11,622 nt of DNA from Ruminococcaceae bacterium UBA1448 (GCA_002329405.1 DCTE01000186.1:472-12093); one strand, 5' to 3'. Positions 1-6,949 are shown, counted from the stretch's first letter. Notes: generated by a model not told the origin, from the letters alone. Numbers and translations: made by a program.

Positions 1-121
1 GCCTTCCGCACCGGCGTTAATCGGAATCAGAATATCCTTGCTTTCACCTGCCTTGATCTCCGGCATGAAGGCGTTCTTGGATACGGTGATCTGATTGCCG
101 ATTAACGCCGGTGCGGAAGGC
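1..121. repeat. 24-bp perfect inverted repeat inside the surface-protein gene
   Basis: Bases 1-24 (gccttccgcaccggcgttaa plus tcgg) are the exact reverse complement of 98-121. Allowing one bulged base at 97, pairing extends to 30 with 91. The arms enclose 73 nt (25-97). Both arms are read in the same gene frame, the right arm encoding PSAPALIG and the left PINAGAEG. The repeat may continue past the left edge. The right arm ends where the base composition changes from AT-rich to GC-rich. It is not a terminator: it lies mid-frame with a long loop and no T-tract. It could be an invertible segment or an assembly fold-back. Confidence 0.85.
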
Positions 122-660
122 TCACTGCTACTACCATCATCAGGTAATTGAGGATTATAAATCCGTACCGAATAAGACATTGATTCTGTGACATATGTAC
201 CGTCAGTATCTTTATAAATCAAAGAAATACTAATTGGAACAATGCCACTGGTTGCTTTTTCATCAGCTTCAACATAAAAACTAATAAGATTTTTGGGTTC
301 TGTACGATTACATGGTTGTATTACAACATTTTGCGTTGTAGCTGTATTGCGTAAATACAAACCACTAGGCATGGAAATTGTGACTTGTGCATTTGAGTCG
401 GATACTTCTTTTTCATTATAATAAAAGATAGAAATAAGATTCTGACCGCTTCCAGCAACAATTACAGGTACTTTATCTGATGGTGCGATAAAAATTTTAT
501 TACCAGCATAATTTACTACATTTGTATCAGATGAATTAACATCATCTGCACCTACATTCAACCCTGGCAGAAAAGTAACCGCCATCGACAAAATAAGCAG
601 AAAGGCGGCTGCAACCGCTTCCCACCGAAACAATATGCTTTTTTTCTCCCCAACGTGCAT
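1..660 (-). CDS. secreted/cell-surface protein with Ig- or S-layer-like repeats, 5' part only
   Basis: An open frame starts at ATG 660-658 and runs without a stop to position 1, giving 220 codons with the C-terminus outside the window. An AAAGGA-type ribosome site lies inside the end of the preceding ATPase gene, 8 nt away, so the two are co-transcribed. Residues 1-14 are charged (MHVGEKKS...), and residues 15-32 form a hydrophobic export/anchor segment. The mature part is Thr/Ser/Asn/Val-rich with alternating beta-type patterns (VTISMPSGLYLRN, VPISISLIYKD), a PDDGSSEPSAP linker near 176-184, then a second module starting ITVSKNAF. This resembles the COG1361-like surface proteins often encoded beside MacB-type ABC genes in Clostridia; that assignment is by resemblance only. 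Residues 41-180 use AT-rich codons unlike every neighbour, while the beginning and the last 40 codons look native. Function unknown; possibly an accessory or substrate-handling protein of an ABC system whose permease would lie further left. Confidence 0.75.
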   Translation of the reverse strand, partial: MHVGEKKSILFRWEAVAAAFLLILSMAVTFLPGLNVGADDVNSSDTNVVNYAGNKIFIAPSDKVPVIVAGSGQNLISIFYYNEKEVSDSNAQVTISMPSGLYLRNTATTQNVVIQPCNRTEPKNLISFYVEADEKATSGIVPISISLIYKDTDGTYVTESMSYSVRIYNPQLPDDGSSSEPSAPALIGNQITVSKNAFMPEIKAGESKDILIPINAGAEG

Positions 661-668
661 AGTTCGTT

Positions 669-1556
669 TTATCCTTTCGTTTGTTTTTGCCCCTGCTTAC
701 TGTCCGCCAGAGGTTTTTTGCGTTTAGCAGGTGTCTGCGCCGGCTGCGCGTCCGTCTCGGGTTCTTCCCGCGGAACGACCGACACATTTTCGGTATCGCT
801 GACAATCGCTCCGTCCACCAGACGGACAATCCGGTCGGCATACCGCGCGATATCCCCGTCATGGGTGACGATGATCAGCGTCTCATGGTACCGGCGCGCC
901 ATCCGCACGATCATTTCCATGACCTCCGTCGTGGTATGGCTGTCCAGGTTTCCGGTCGGCTCGTCGGCAAACACCACCGGCGGCTGCGAGATAAACGCAC
1001 GCGCAATGCCGACACGCTGCTGCTGGCCGCCCGACATCTGGGACGGCCGGTGCTTCATCCGCCCTTTCAGCCCGACCCGCGCCAGCATTTTCTTTGCTCG
1101 CGCCTCCCGTTCCTTCTTGGACACGCCCTTGAAAACCAGCGGCATCGCCACGTTTTCCAGCGCCGTATCCTGCGGCATCAGGTTGTACGACTGGAAGATG
1201 AACCCGATGTTTTGACGGCGGAATACCGCAAGCTCCTTTTCACTCATCGCCGTGACTTCCCGTCCGGCGATGATGACATGTCCGCGGGTTGGTTTTTCCA
1301 GGCCGGCCATGATGTTGAGCAGGGTCGATTTGCCGCTTCCCGAGGTTCCCAGAATACAGCAGATTTCGCCCTTTCTGATCTGGAGCGATATCTTCCCCAG
1401 CGCGACAACCTTTTCGTCCTCAACCTGGTAAACCTTGCGCAGTCCGCGCACCTGTAAAATCACGCTGTCATCCGCCGCTGGTTTGGGCTTCTGTGCAGCA
1501 GAAGCCTGACCGGGCGGTCCAGGCGACGGATGCAGACGTTCTTCGACGGCTGACAT
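669..1556 (-). CDS. MacB/LolD-type ABC transporter ATP-binding protein
   Basis: 295-aa cytoplasmic ATPase that would power a FtsX/MacB-like permease, probably encoded past the left edge. Visible motifs: Walker A GTSGSGKST (70-78), Q-loop Q122, signature MSGGQ (174-178, with Met in place of the usual Leu), Walker B VVFADEP (194-200), D-loop NLDS and H-loop H232. The core (about 32-248) matches the MacB/LolD class, with LNIMAGLEKPTRG and FIFQSYNLMP. It is longer than the usual 220-240 aa because of a Pro/Ala-rich N-terminal tail (about 30 residues) and a charged Lys/Gln/Pro-rich C-terminal tail (about 250-295); the role of the tails is unknown. The ATG at 1556 follows an AAGGAGGAG ribosome site at a good distance. 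It is the first gene of its unit, preceded by a promoter/operator-like region and followed 8 nt later by the surface-protein gene, suggesting a dedicated export or envelope-remodelling system. Confidence 0.92.
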   Translation of the reverse strand: MSAVEERLHPSPGPPGQASAAQKPKPAADDSVILQVRGLRKVYQVEDEKVVALGKISLQIRKGEICCILGTSGSGKSTLLNIMAGLEKPTRGHVIIAGREVTAMSEKELAVFRRQNIGFIFQSYNLMPQDTALENVAMPLVFKGVSKKEREARAKKMLARVGLKGRMKHRPSQMSGGQQQRVGIARAFISQPPVVFADEPTGNLDSHTTTEVMEMIVRMARRYHETLIIVTHDGDIARYADRIVRLVDGAIVSDTENVSVVPREEPETDAQPAQTPAKRKKPLADSKQGQKQTKG

Positions 1557-1606
1557 ACTCTTCTCCTCCTTCTTTCTGAATGCAATTGTTCCCCCGGACG
1601 CTATTC

Positions 1607-1633
1607 GGGTATACGCCGGGGTATACGATTATA
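1607..1633 (-). promoter_or_regulatory. -10 element with GTATAC-N6-GTATAC operator-like repeat
   Basis: Upstream of the MacB-type ATPase gene, a perfect TATAAT reads on the minus strand at 1633-1628. Immediately downstream, overlapping the expected start point, is a repeated GGGTATACG (plus strand 1607-1615 and 1619-1627). This places two palindromic GTATAC hexamers one helical turn apart. No good -35 is seen at 16-18 nt; the nearest TTGCAA is only 12 nt away. A repeat of this spacing over a -10/+1 region is typical of a repressor site, but the regulator cannot be named. Confidence 0.45.
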
Positions 1634-1720
1634 ATACGCCATAGATTGCAAAAAAGTTGCACATTTTTGCCGAAATTGCAAATTTTTTACAAAAAGTGCG
1701 TTTTACACAGCTTCCCCCAA

Positions 1721-1757
1721 AATGCACAAAGCGGCGCACCGCCAACCGGTACGCCGC
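1721..1757 (-). terminator. GC-rich hairpin after the Gfo/Idh gene
   Basis: Arms 1731-1740 and 1748-1757 pair over 10 bp with one G-U pair and a 7-nt loop, 11 nt after the Gfo/Idh stop codon. On the minus strand the stem is followed by TTTGTGCATTTT, a broken T-tract, so this is a plausible but imperfect intrinsic terminator. It separates the sugar-enzyme genes from the ABC/surface-protein unit. Confidence 0.6.
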
Positions 1758-1768
1758 CCCATCAATCA

Positions 1769-2836
1769 TCAGAGAATGACTTCATGTCCTTCCGCGGCCG
1801 AACGGTAGATGCCGTCAAGAATCTTCATCAGCGTGATGCCATCTTCCGCCGGAGATACACATTTTTCTGCCCTTCCCAGGATGCAGTCAACATAATGGTT
1901 GATCTCCCCTTCAAACAGCCCGTCAAAATCAAGTGCTGTCGCCGTATCCAGCGTGACATTGGACATGTACCCGTTGAGTTCGGTATACATCTCCAGCGAC
2001 GGGTCGAGCTTCGCGCCCGCCTTGCTGCCGAACAACTGGATTTTTCCTTCGTCTTCCTTGATGTTCAGCGAAAACGCCGCTTCAATCGAAACCACCGCGC
2101 CGTTATCGTAGCGGATCATCGCAGTCGCGAGGTCCTCTACGTCAAAGATTTCATTGGTATGGTCAGATGATGCCTGATAGCCTTTCATCTTGTCCTTGAT
2201 ATTGGGGCGGTTGGCGAGTTTGTGGAAGGTCGCGCCGTATACCGAAACCGGCTTCGGGTTGCCCATCAGGTAGCGGGTCAGGTCGATGACATGTACCCCC
2301 AGGTCGATCAGCGGGCCGCCGCCCGATCTCGAACGGTCACCAAACCAGCTTCCGGGAGAACCGTTGCGGCGCAGATAGGTTGCCTTGCCGTAATAGATAT
2401 CGCCAAAGTAGCCGTTGTCAATGTAGTCTTTCAGAATCTTCGCGTCATTGCCGTACCGGCGGACAAATCCGACCATCAGCAGCTTGCCGTTTTTCTCGGC
2501 AGCCTCTTTCATCTTCTCAGCATCCGCCGCACAGGTCGCCATCGGCTTTTCGCACAAGACATGCTTGCCGGCATTCAACGCCATAATCGTGCAGGGTGCG
2601 TGCTGGGAATTCCAGGTGCAAACGCTGACCGCGTCGATCTCCGGCAGCTCACGCAGCATCTCGGCTTCATCGGTGTACAGACGGGTGATCCCAAACTTTT
2701 CGCCCATCATTTTCAGACGCTTTTCATTGATATCGCAGAATGCGTACAGCTCAACATCCGGGTTGAGGGAGTAACCGTGAATGTGGGAAAGGGAGATATT
2801 GCCCACGCCGACAATTGCGATTTTGATTTTGCTCAT
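1769..2836 (-). CDS. Gfo/Idh/MocA-family NAD(P)-dependent oxidoreductase
   Basis: 355 aa, normal family length. The N-terminal Rossmann fold starts with IAIVGVGNIS (nucleotide loop GxGxxx at 10-15), with D35 at the end of the second strand, where an acidic residue usually favours NAD. The family signature CEKPMA has the conserved lysine at K97. The C-terminal substrate domain begins near 123, and GGGPLIDLGVHVIDL supplies D178 and H182, the usual catalytic Asp/His pair. Members oxidise or reduce hydroxyl groups of sugars, inositols or glycosides; the substrate here cannot be read from sequence. The ATG at 2836 sits 9 nt after GGAAGGAG. It is 74 nt downstream of a TIM-barrel sugar isomerase/epimerase in the same direction, a common pairing in inositol- or keto-sugar-type catabolism. 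A hairpin follows the stop. Confidence 0.9.
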   Translation of the reverse strand: MSKIKIAIVGVGNISLSHIHGYSLNPDVELYAFCDINEKRLKMMGEKFGITRLYTDEAEMLRELPEIDAVSVCTWNSQHAPCTIMALNAGKHVLCEKPMATCAADAEKMKEAAEKNGKLLMVGFVRRYGNDAKILKDYIDNGYFGDIYYGKATYLRRNGSPGSWFGDRSRSGGGPLIDLGVHVIDLTRYLMGNPKPVSVYGATFHKLANRPNIKDKMKGYQASSDHTNEIFDVEDLATAMIRYDNGAVVSIEAAFSLNIKEDEGKIQLFGSKAGAKLDPSLEMYTELNGYMSNVTLDTATALDFDGLFEGEINHYVDCILGRAEKCVSPAEDGITLMKILDGIYRSAAEGHEVIL

Positions 2837-2860
2837 TGAAATGAACTCCTTCCATCATCA

Positions 2861-2886
2861 GGCGGCGTGCCACCGGCTCCGCCGCC
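2861..2886 (-). repeat. GGCGGCG hairpin between the two sugar-enzyme genes
   Basis: A 7-bp perfect stem (arms 2861-2867 and 2880-2886) encloses an inner GCC/GGC stem. On the minus strand it ends about 20 nt before the Gfo/Idh start and is followed by TGATGATGG, with no T-tract. It is therefore more likely an RNA stability or translation element than a terminator. It opens with the same 11 nt, ATGGGGCGGCG, as the hairpin after the Gfo/Idh gene. Confidence 0.5.
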
Positions 2887-2910
2887 CCATACTTTCTATA
2901 ATAGGATTGA

Positions 2911-3753
2911 TCAGCCGATCAGCCCGGTCAAAAACCCGACCGCTTTACGGATATCGGCTTCGGGGTCAGGCCCGACCTCACGTTCAATCGTCAGGAAACC
3001 ATGGTACCCGATTTCACGCAGCGCCGCAATCCATCCCGGGAAATCGACGTCCCCTTCCCCCAGCGGCAGCTCGGCAAAAGACGGCGACAGCGGGACTTCC
3101 GCTTCGGTCAGTCCATAAATTTCTTCCGGTTCCCGCCAGTAGATATGCCGGCCATCCTTTGCGTGGGTATGTACGATATAGTCCTTCAAAATTTTAACCC
3201 CTTCGACCGGGTTGTCCTTGACGACCATCACAAGGTTTGCCGGGTCAAAGTTGACCGCAACACCTCTGGAACCCAGGCTGTCCAGGAACTTTCGCAGACG
3301 TGCGGCAGGTTCCGGGCCTGTCTCAATGGCAAAATGGGCCTGCATCGAGTCGGCAAACTCCGCCAGTTTCCCGCAGGCCTCCTGCATGATCTGGTAGCGC
3401 GGATGGGCGGTATCTTCCGGTACCACGCCGATATGGGTTGTCACAACATCCGTTTCAAGGTCACGCGCCAGTTCCAGAATCCGTTTGGAGCGTTCAATCA
3501 GCTCCGGGTTTTTCTCCCGGTTGCCGAATCCCATCCCCAGGTCGCCGCACAGGGCCGATACTTTCAGGCCGTTACTTTTGATCCTGTCCAGCAGTTCCCG
3601 TCTGGCAGCGGTATTCAGGTTTTCCGGCGCCATTTCACCTTTGGTCGCGTAAATCTGGATACCCTGTGCCCCTACCTCATGCGCCTTGACCAGTGCCTCA
3701 TTGAGCGGCAGCCGGAAAGAATCCAGCATAACGCCTATAGATAAATCTGCCAT
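2911..3753 (-). CDS. sugar phosphate isomerase/epimerase, TIM barrel (AP-endonuclease-2-like fold)
   Basis: 280 aa, typical of the xylose-isomerase-like TIM-barrel family. Recognisable strands and metal-site motifs run in order: GAQGIQIY (29-35), VSALCGDLG (65-73), VVTTHIG (103-109), FAIETG (E144), VNFDPANL (D170), IVHTHAKDG (H195/H197) and FLTIERE (E257). E144, D170, H197 and E257 fit the usual divalent-metal cluster. PLGEGDVDFPGWIAAL is the family's characteristic loop before the last strand. It would isomerise, epimerise or dehydrate a sugar or keto-inositol in the cytoplasm; the substrate is unknown. The ATG at 3753 follows AAAGGATG. The gene begins only 38 nt after the histidine-kinase stop with no terminator between, so read-through from the regulator genes is likely. 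A Gfo/Idh oxidoreductase follows. Confidence 0.88.
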   Translation of the reverse strand: MADLSIGVMLDSFRLPLNEALVKAHEVGAQGIQIYATKGEMAPENLNTAARRELLDRIKSNGLKVSALCGDLGMGFGNREKNPELIERSKRILELARDLETDVVTTHIGVVPEDTAHPRYQIMQEACGKLAEFADSMQAHFAIETGPEPAARLRKFLDSLGSRGVAVNFDPANLVMVVKDNPVEGVKILKDYIVHTHAKDGRHIYWREPEEIYGLTEAEVPLSPSFAELPLGEGDVDFPGWIAALREIGYHGFLTIEREVGPDPEADIRKAVGFLTGLIG

Positions 3754-3791
3754 TTCGTCAACATCCTTTCCTATTAAAACAATATCTTTGT

Positions 3792-4829
3792 CTATTCATA
3801 TCCTTCCACCCGTTCCGGGAATACCAGCATCACCCTGCATCCCTTCCCCGGCTCGGAATCAAGGCTGATTTTTCCGCCCAGACGGTCCATAATCTCCCGG
3901 CATAAATACAGCCCCAGCCCGCTGGAATGCCGTTCTCCGCGTCCATTGAAGCCGGTGTACCCGCGCTCAAACACCCGCGGCTGGTCTTCCTTGCGGATAC
4001 CGATTCCGGTATCTGCGATCACCAGCATCCCGTTTTCCGACCGGATGCTGACTTTTCCGCCCGGCGGCGTATACTTGACCGCATTGGAAATCACCTGTTC
4101 CAGCACGATCAGCAGCCATTTCTCATCGGTTACGACTTCCATCCCGGTCCCGTCAAAGCTGACTGACAGTTTCCCGCCGATAAACAGCCTTGCAAACCGT
4201 CTGAGCGTCTTACGAATCAGCGGATCAACTGCCGTTTTGCGGAAGATGTAATCCGTTTCATCCGATTGCAGCCGCATGTACGACAGCACCATCTCGGAAT
4301 ACCCTTCGATTCTGGTCAGTTCCCCAAGCAGCTGGGAACTGGGCGTTTCCTTCTCTGATTGCAGCAAAAGCCGCATCGCCGCAATCGGCGTCTTGATCTG
4401 GTGCACCCACAAGGTGTAAAAATCAACCATCGCCGACTGTTTTTCCTCATACTCCCGCCGGTCACGCTGGCGCGCCTCGGCAAGCCGGGTGATCAGCGTC
4501 TGGTAGTTTTTCTCGCTCAGGTCGTGCGGTTCCGGCAGCGGCAGCACCTTTTCATTCAGCAGCCTGGGAAGCAATTCCAGCTCCAACTGCCTTTTCCGCC
4601 AGCGGACAAACCCTGTCACAAAAAAGTACCCGCCGACAGCGGCCCCGAGCATCGTTGCATAAATCAGCGGCTCCAGCGTAATTCGGTACAGGGCAAATAC
4701 CAGTGCCTGTACCCCTGTCCAGAGCAGCCATAAGATTAAATCCCGCCTTTTTTCCCACAGATACCGCACAAGCTGCCGCGGCAGTCTGGAGAGATGTTCC
4801 CGGCGGGCTGCATCATCATGATTATTCAA
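3792..4829 (-). CDS. BceS-type intramembrane-sensing histidine kinase
   Basis: 345 aa. Two membrane segments (about 31-49 and 55-75) are joined by a loop of only about five residues, so there is no extracellular sensor domain; this is the hallmark of BceS-like kinases that read the activity of a partner BceAB transporter. The H-box DFYTLWVHQIKTPIAAM carries H143 and is very characteristic of the group. The N-box has N249, the G1 box DTGIGI is 273-278, and the G2 box GLGLYL is 305-309. The frame has no early ATG. The best start is TTG at 4829, overlapping the response-regulator stop by 8 nt, with GAAAGGGATG upstream, so translation is probably coupled. Partner regulator: the gene immediately before. 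Partner transporter: the BceAB-like pair at 7318-10169. Confidence 0.93.
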   Translation of the reverse strand: MNNHDDAARREHLSRLPRQLVRYLWEKRRDLILWLLWTGVQALVFALYRITLEPLIYATMLGAAVGGYFFVTGFVRWRKRQLELELLPRLLNEKVLPLPEPHDLSEKNYQTLITRLAEARQRDRREYEEKQSAMVDFYTLWVHQIKTPIAAMRLLLQSEKETPSSQLLGELTRIEGYSEMVLSYMRLQSDETDYIFRKTAVDPLIRKTLRRFARLFIGGKLSVSFDGTGMEVVTDEKWLLIVLEQVISNAVKYTPPGGKVSIRSENGMLVIADTGIGIRKEDQPRVFERGYTGFNGRGERHSSGLGLYLCREIMDRLGGKISLDSEPGKGCRVMLVFPERVEGYE

Positions 4830-5502
4830 TCGAATAGCCCATCCCTTTCCGGGTCTGAATCATACCGCCGGCACCAATCGCCGCCAGTTTCTTGCGCAGC
4901 CGCGCGACATTGACCGCAAGGGTATTTTCATCCACAAAGGCGTCTGATTCCCACAGCCGGGTCATCAGGTCATCCCGGCTGACTACGCCCGGGCGGTTTT
5001 CCATCAGCATCTGCAATATTTTCAGTTCATTTCTCGTCAGTTCGGTCTGTTTTCCCTGACAGTAAGCCTTTCCCTCGGTGAGGTTGAGCATCAGTTCCCC
5101 GGCACTCAGCACACGGCTGGAACCGGCAAAATCATAGCTCCGCCGCAGCATCGCCTGCACCTTTGCCGTCAGTACCCCCAGATCAAACGGCTTTGCGATA
5201 AAATCATCGCCGCCCATGTTGATCGCCGTTACAATGTTCATATTGTCTGCCGCCGACGAAATAAAAATCACCGGCACTTTTGAAAAACGCCTTATTTCTC
5301 CGCACCAGTAAAATCCACTGTAAAACGGCAGCGTAATATCCATCAGCACAAGCTGTGGCTCATATTCATGAAACTGCGCCAGCACCCGCTCAAAGTCGGT
5401 CACCAGTTTGACATCCAGTCCCCAACGTGACAGCTGGCTCGCGATGACATCAGCAATCACCCGGTCATCTTCCACAACCAGTATCCGATAATCCAACAAC
5501 AT
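4822..5502 (-). CDS. BceR-type OmpR-family response regulator
   Basis: 226 aa. The receiver domain (about 5-118) has acidic pocket E11/D12/D13, phospho-acceptor D55 in LVLMDITLP, S82/S83 and K104 in AKPF. The C-terminal winged helix (about 128-226) includes ELTRNELKILQMLMENRPGV and VNVARLRKKL. PFYSGFYWCGEIRRFSKVPV is typical of BceR-like regulators. It would be phosphorylated by the adjacent kinase and bind the TTACA-N4-TGTAA box upstream of the BceA-like gene. The start is slightly uncertain: GGAGG ends one base before the ATG at 5502, which is too close, but 7 nt before an in-frame TTG at codon 3 (5496). An AGAGGA about 10 nt from the ATG could serve instead. Confidence 0.93.
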   Translation of the reverse strand: MLLDYRILVVEDDRVIADVIASQLSRWGLDVKLVTDFERVLAQFHEYEPQLVLMDITLPFYSGFYWCGEIRRFSKVPVIFISSAADNMNIVTAINMGGDDFIAKPFDLGVLTAKVQAMLRRSYDFAGSSRVLSAGELMLNLTEGKAYCQGKQTELTRNELKILQMLMENRPGVVSRDDLMTRLWESDAFVDENTLAVNVARLRKKLAAIGAGGMIQTRKGMGYSIE

Positions 5503-5520
5503 TCCTCCATTTCCTCTGAC

Positions 5521-5549
5521 ATGGTATCATAATATTCACCCAATTGCAA
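5521..5549 (-). promoter_or_regulatory. possible sigma-A promoter for the regulator/kinase genes
   Basis: On the minus strand TTGCAA (5549-5544), a 17-nt spacer, then TACCAT (5526-5521) preceded by TG one base away (extended -10). The match is moderate and predicts a leader of only about a dozen bases before the regulator ATG. It lies in the 67-nt gap after the CmpB-like gene. The regulators could also be served by the stronger promoter upstream of that gene. Confidence 0.35.
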
Positions 5550-5569
5550 GTGCATTTTGTGTAAATTTC

Positions 5570-6886
5570 TCAATCTGTCTGGTTTGTTTTTTCCGCTTCC
5601 AGCATATTGGGCCATACCCATTCGACAAGGCTGTCCGGGTACACTTGATCCAGAAAACTGCCGATTGCCGTCGGCCGGGCGGTCCCGTCCTGGCGCTGGG
5701 TATACCGTCCGATTGCCAGACCGGAAAGCAGCGCATTCATGACCATCAGCCCGGTCAGTACCCAGGTCAGGATGGTCCCTGTCAGCACCGGTATCCGTTC
5801 AATCAGCCCGGACAGCCGCGGATAGAGAATCTGTATCCATACAACCGCCAATACACCCCAGAAAAACATATACAGTACGTTAGTCCTTCCGCCGATGTTC
5901 AGCGGCATATGGCTGTAATCCCAGAATACCTTCCCGAAGACAATCTCGGTAAAAACGCTGCACGCATATTCATACGCACCGCCCAGCAGAAACCCGCCCA
6001 AAAAAACATATCTGTCCCCTTTTTTGGCCAGCGGGCTGAGTACAACTGTCAATACAACTGCGCCAAGTCCCCACACGATCGAAAACGGCCCGTACAATAC
6101 ACTTGACCTGCTCATCCAGATTCCAGCCGTAAACCGGACAAAGAACGTCTCAATGATATCCCCCAGCAGCGAACAGATCAAAAATACCCAGAACATCTTC
6201 GTCAGTGTCAGCCCGGACGCAAATACCATCTCTTTTGCCACTGTCCCGTCAATATCCAGTACCGGCGGATAAGCGTCCTGCAAACGGATATGGATTCGGG
6301 CATTGAGTTTCTGACCAAAGCTGTTGGCACTTCGGCGCAGCTGGCGGGTCAGCTCATCGGTCAGCAGTTCTCCCCTGCGGTCTTTCCGCAATGACCAGAC
6401 AACGGTAAACACATCCAGCACAAATATGGCAGATAGTAAAATAACCACAATCAGCATCACTATATCCGGCATCATATGATACAGGATAAAGGCAAGCGGC
6501 TGCAAAAATTCCAGTGCCACCATGGCACCCAGTCCCCAAACCAGCGAATAAACTGCACCCGGCAACGAACCCAGCATCTCACGTTTTTCGACATCCCACA
6601 TCCTTCGTCCGGTCGTCCGCTCGGCAATCCGGGTCGAAATGATCTCCACCACATTGGCAAAGATCATGCAGGCGATAAATTGAATCAGATAATTTCCATG
6701 CAGCGAACCCAAAAACACCAGTATCAACACCATTGTAATACCATACGATGGGCATACCGGGCCGGATAACATACCGGGGTCAATAAATCGCCTGCGTCTG
6801 ACTGACATGACGGCAACTTCCAGACACCACCCCAGAAAGCTGTATAAAAAAAAGTAGCTGATCAATTCAGTAAACGTATAATACAT
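5570..6886 (-). CDS. CmpB-family (putative ABC-transporter type IV) membrane protein, tandem duplicate
   Basis: 438-aa polytopic membrane protein resembling the CmpB family (ABC_trans_CmpB). Two family repeats are visible. Repeat 1 (about 6-165) has SFLGWCLEV, SGPVCPSYGI, NVVEIISTRIAERTTGRRMWD and AVYSLVWG. Repeat 2 (about 230-395) has SLLGDIIETF, SVLYGPFSIVWG, YEYACSVFTEIVFGKVFWDY and NVLYMFFWG. A charged cytoplasmic-looking stretch (about 166-225) joins them, and a polar tail (396-438) ends the protein. Despite the family name it has no ATPase motifs, and the biochemical role is unknown. The ATG at 6886 follows AGAAAGGACGATT. It has its own promoter upstream and sits between the BceAB-like transporter/small ORFs and the BceRS-like regulators, suggesting an accessory role in envelope stress or drug response (inference). 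Confidence 0.85.
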   Translation of the reverse strand: MYYTFTELISYFFLYSFLGWCLEVAVMSVRRRRFIDPGMLSGPVCPSYGITMVLILVFLGSLHGNYLIQFIACMIFANVVEIISTRIAERTTGRRMWDVEKREMLGSLPGAVYSLVWGLGAMVALEFLQPLAFILYHMMPDIVMLIVVILLSAIFVLDVFTVVWSLRKDRRGELLTDELTRQLRRSANSFGQKLNARIHIRLQDAYPPVLDIDGTVAKEMVFASGLTLTKMFWVFLICSLLGDIIETFFVRFTAGIWMSRSSVLYGPFSIVWGLGAVVLTVVLSPLAKKGDRYVFLGGFLLGGAYEYACSVFTEIVFGKVFWDYSHMPLNIGGRTNVLYMFFWGVLAVVWIQILYPRLSGLIERIPVLTGTILTWVLTGLMVMNALLSGLAIGRYTQRQDGTARPTAIGSFLDQVYPDSLVEWVWPNMLEAEKTNQTD

Positions 6887-6949
6887 AATCGTCCTTTCTG
6901 AACAAAGTAAGTTGTCTCACCTTATTCCCTGGCTCACCAGTTTGATTCC

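Noticed and set aside
681..1457. Long plus-strand frame (about 258 aa) opposite the MacB-type ATPase gene
   Set aside because: It is antisense to a gene with every ABC ATPase motif, has no recognisable domain or ribosome site, and is explained by the GC-rich codon pattern of the real gene.
1628..1651. TTGCAA-N12-TATAAT resembling TTGCAA-N12-TATGAT near 5532-5549, a possible shared promoter class
   Set aside because: A 12-nt spacer is too short for a -35/-10 pair and the similarity is limited to AT-rich hexamers; treated as chance.
2222..3744. Plus-strand frames of 205 and 247 aa opposite the Gfo/Idh and isomerase genes
   Set aside because: They are mirror frames of well-supported enzymes, with no domains and no ribosome sites.
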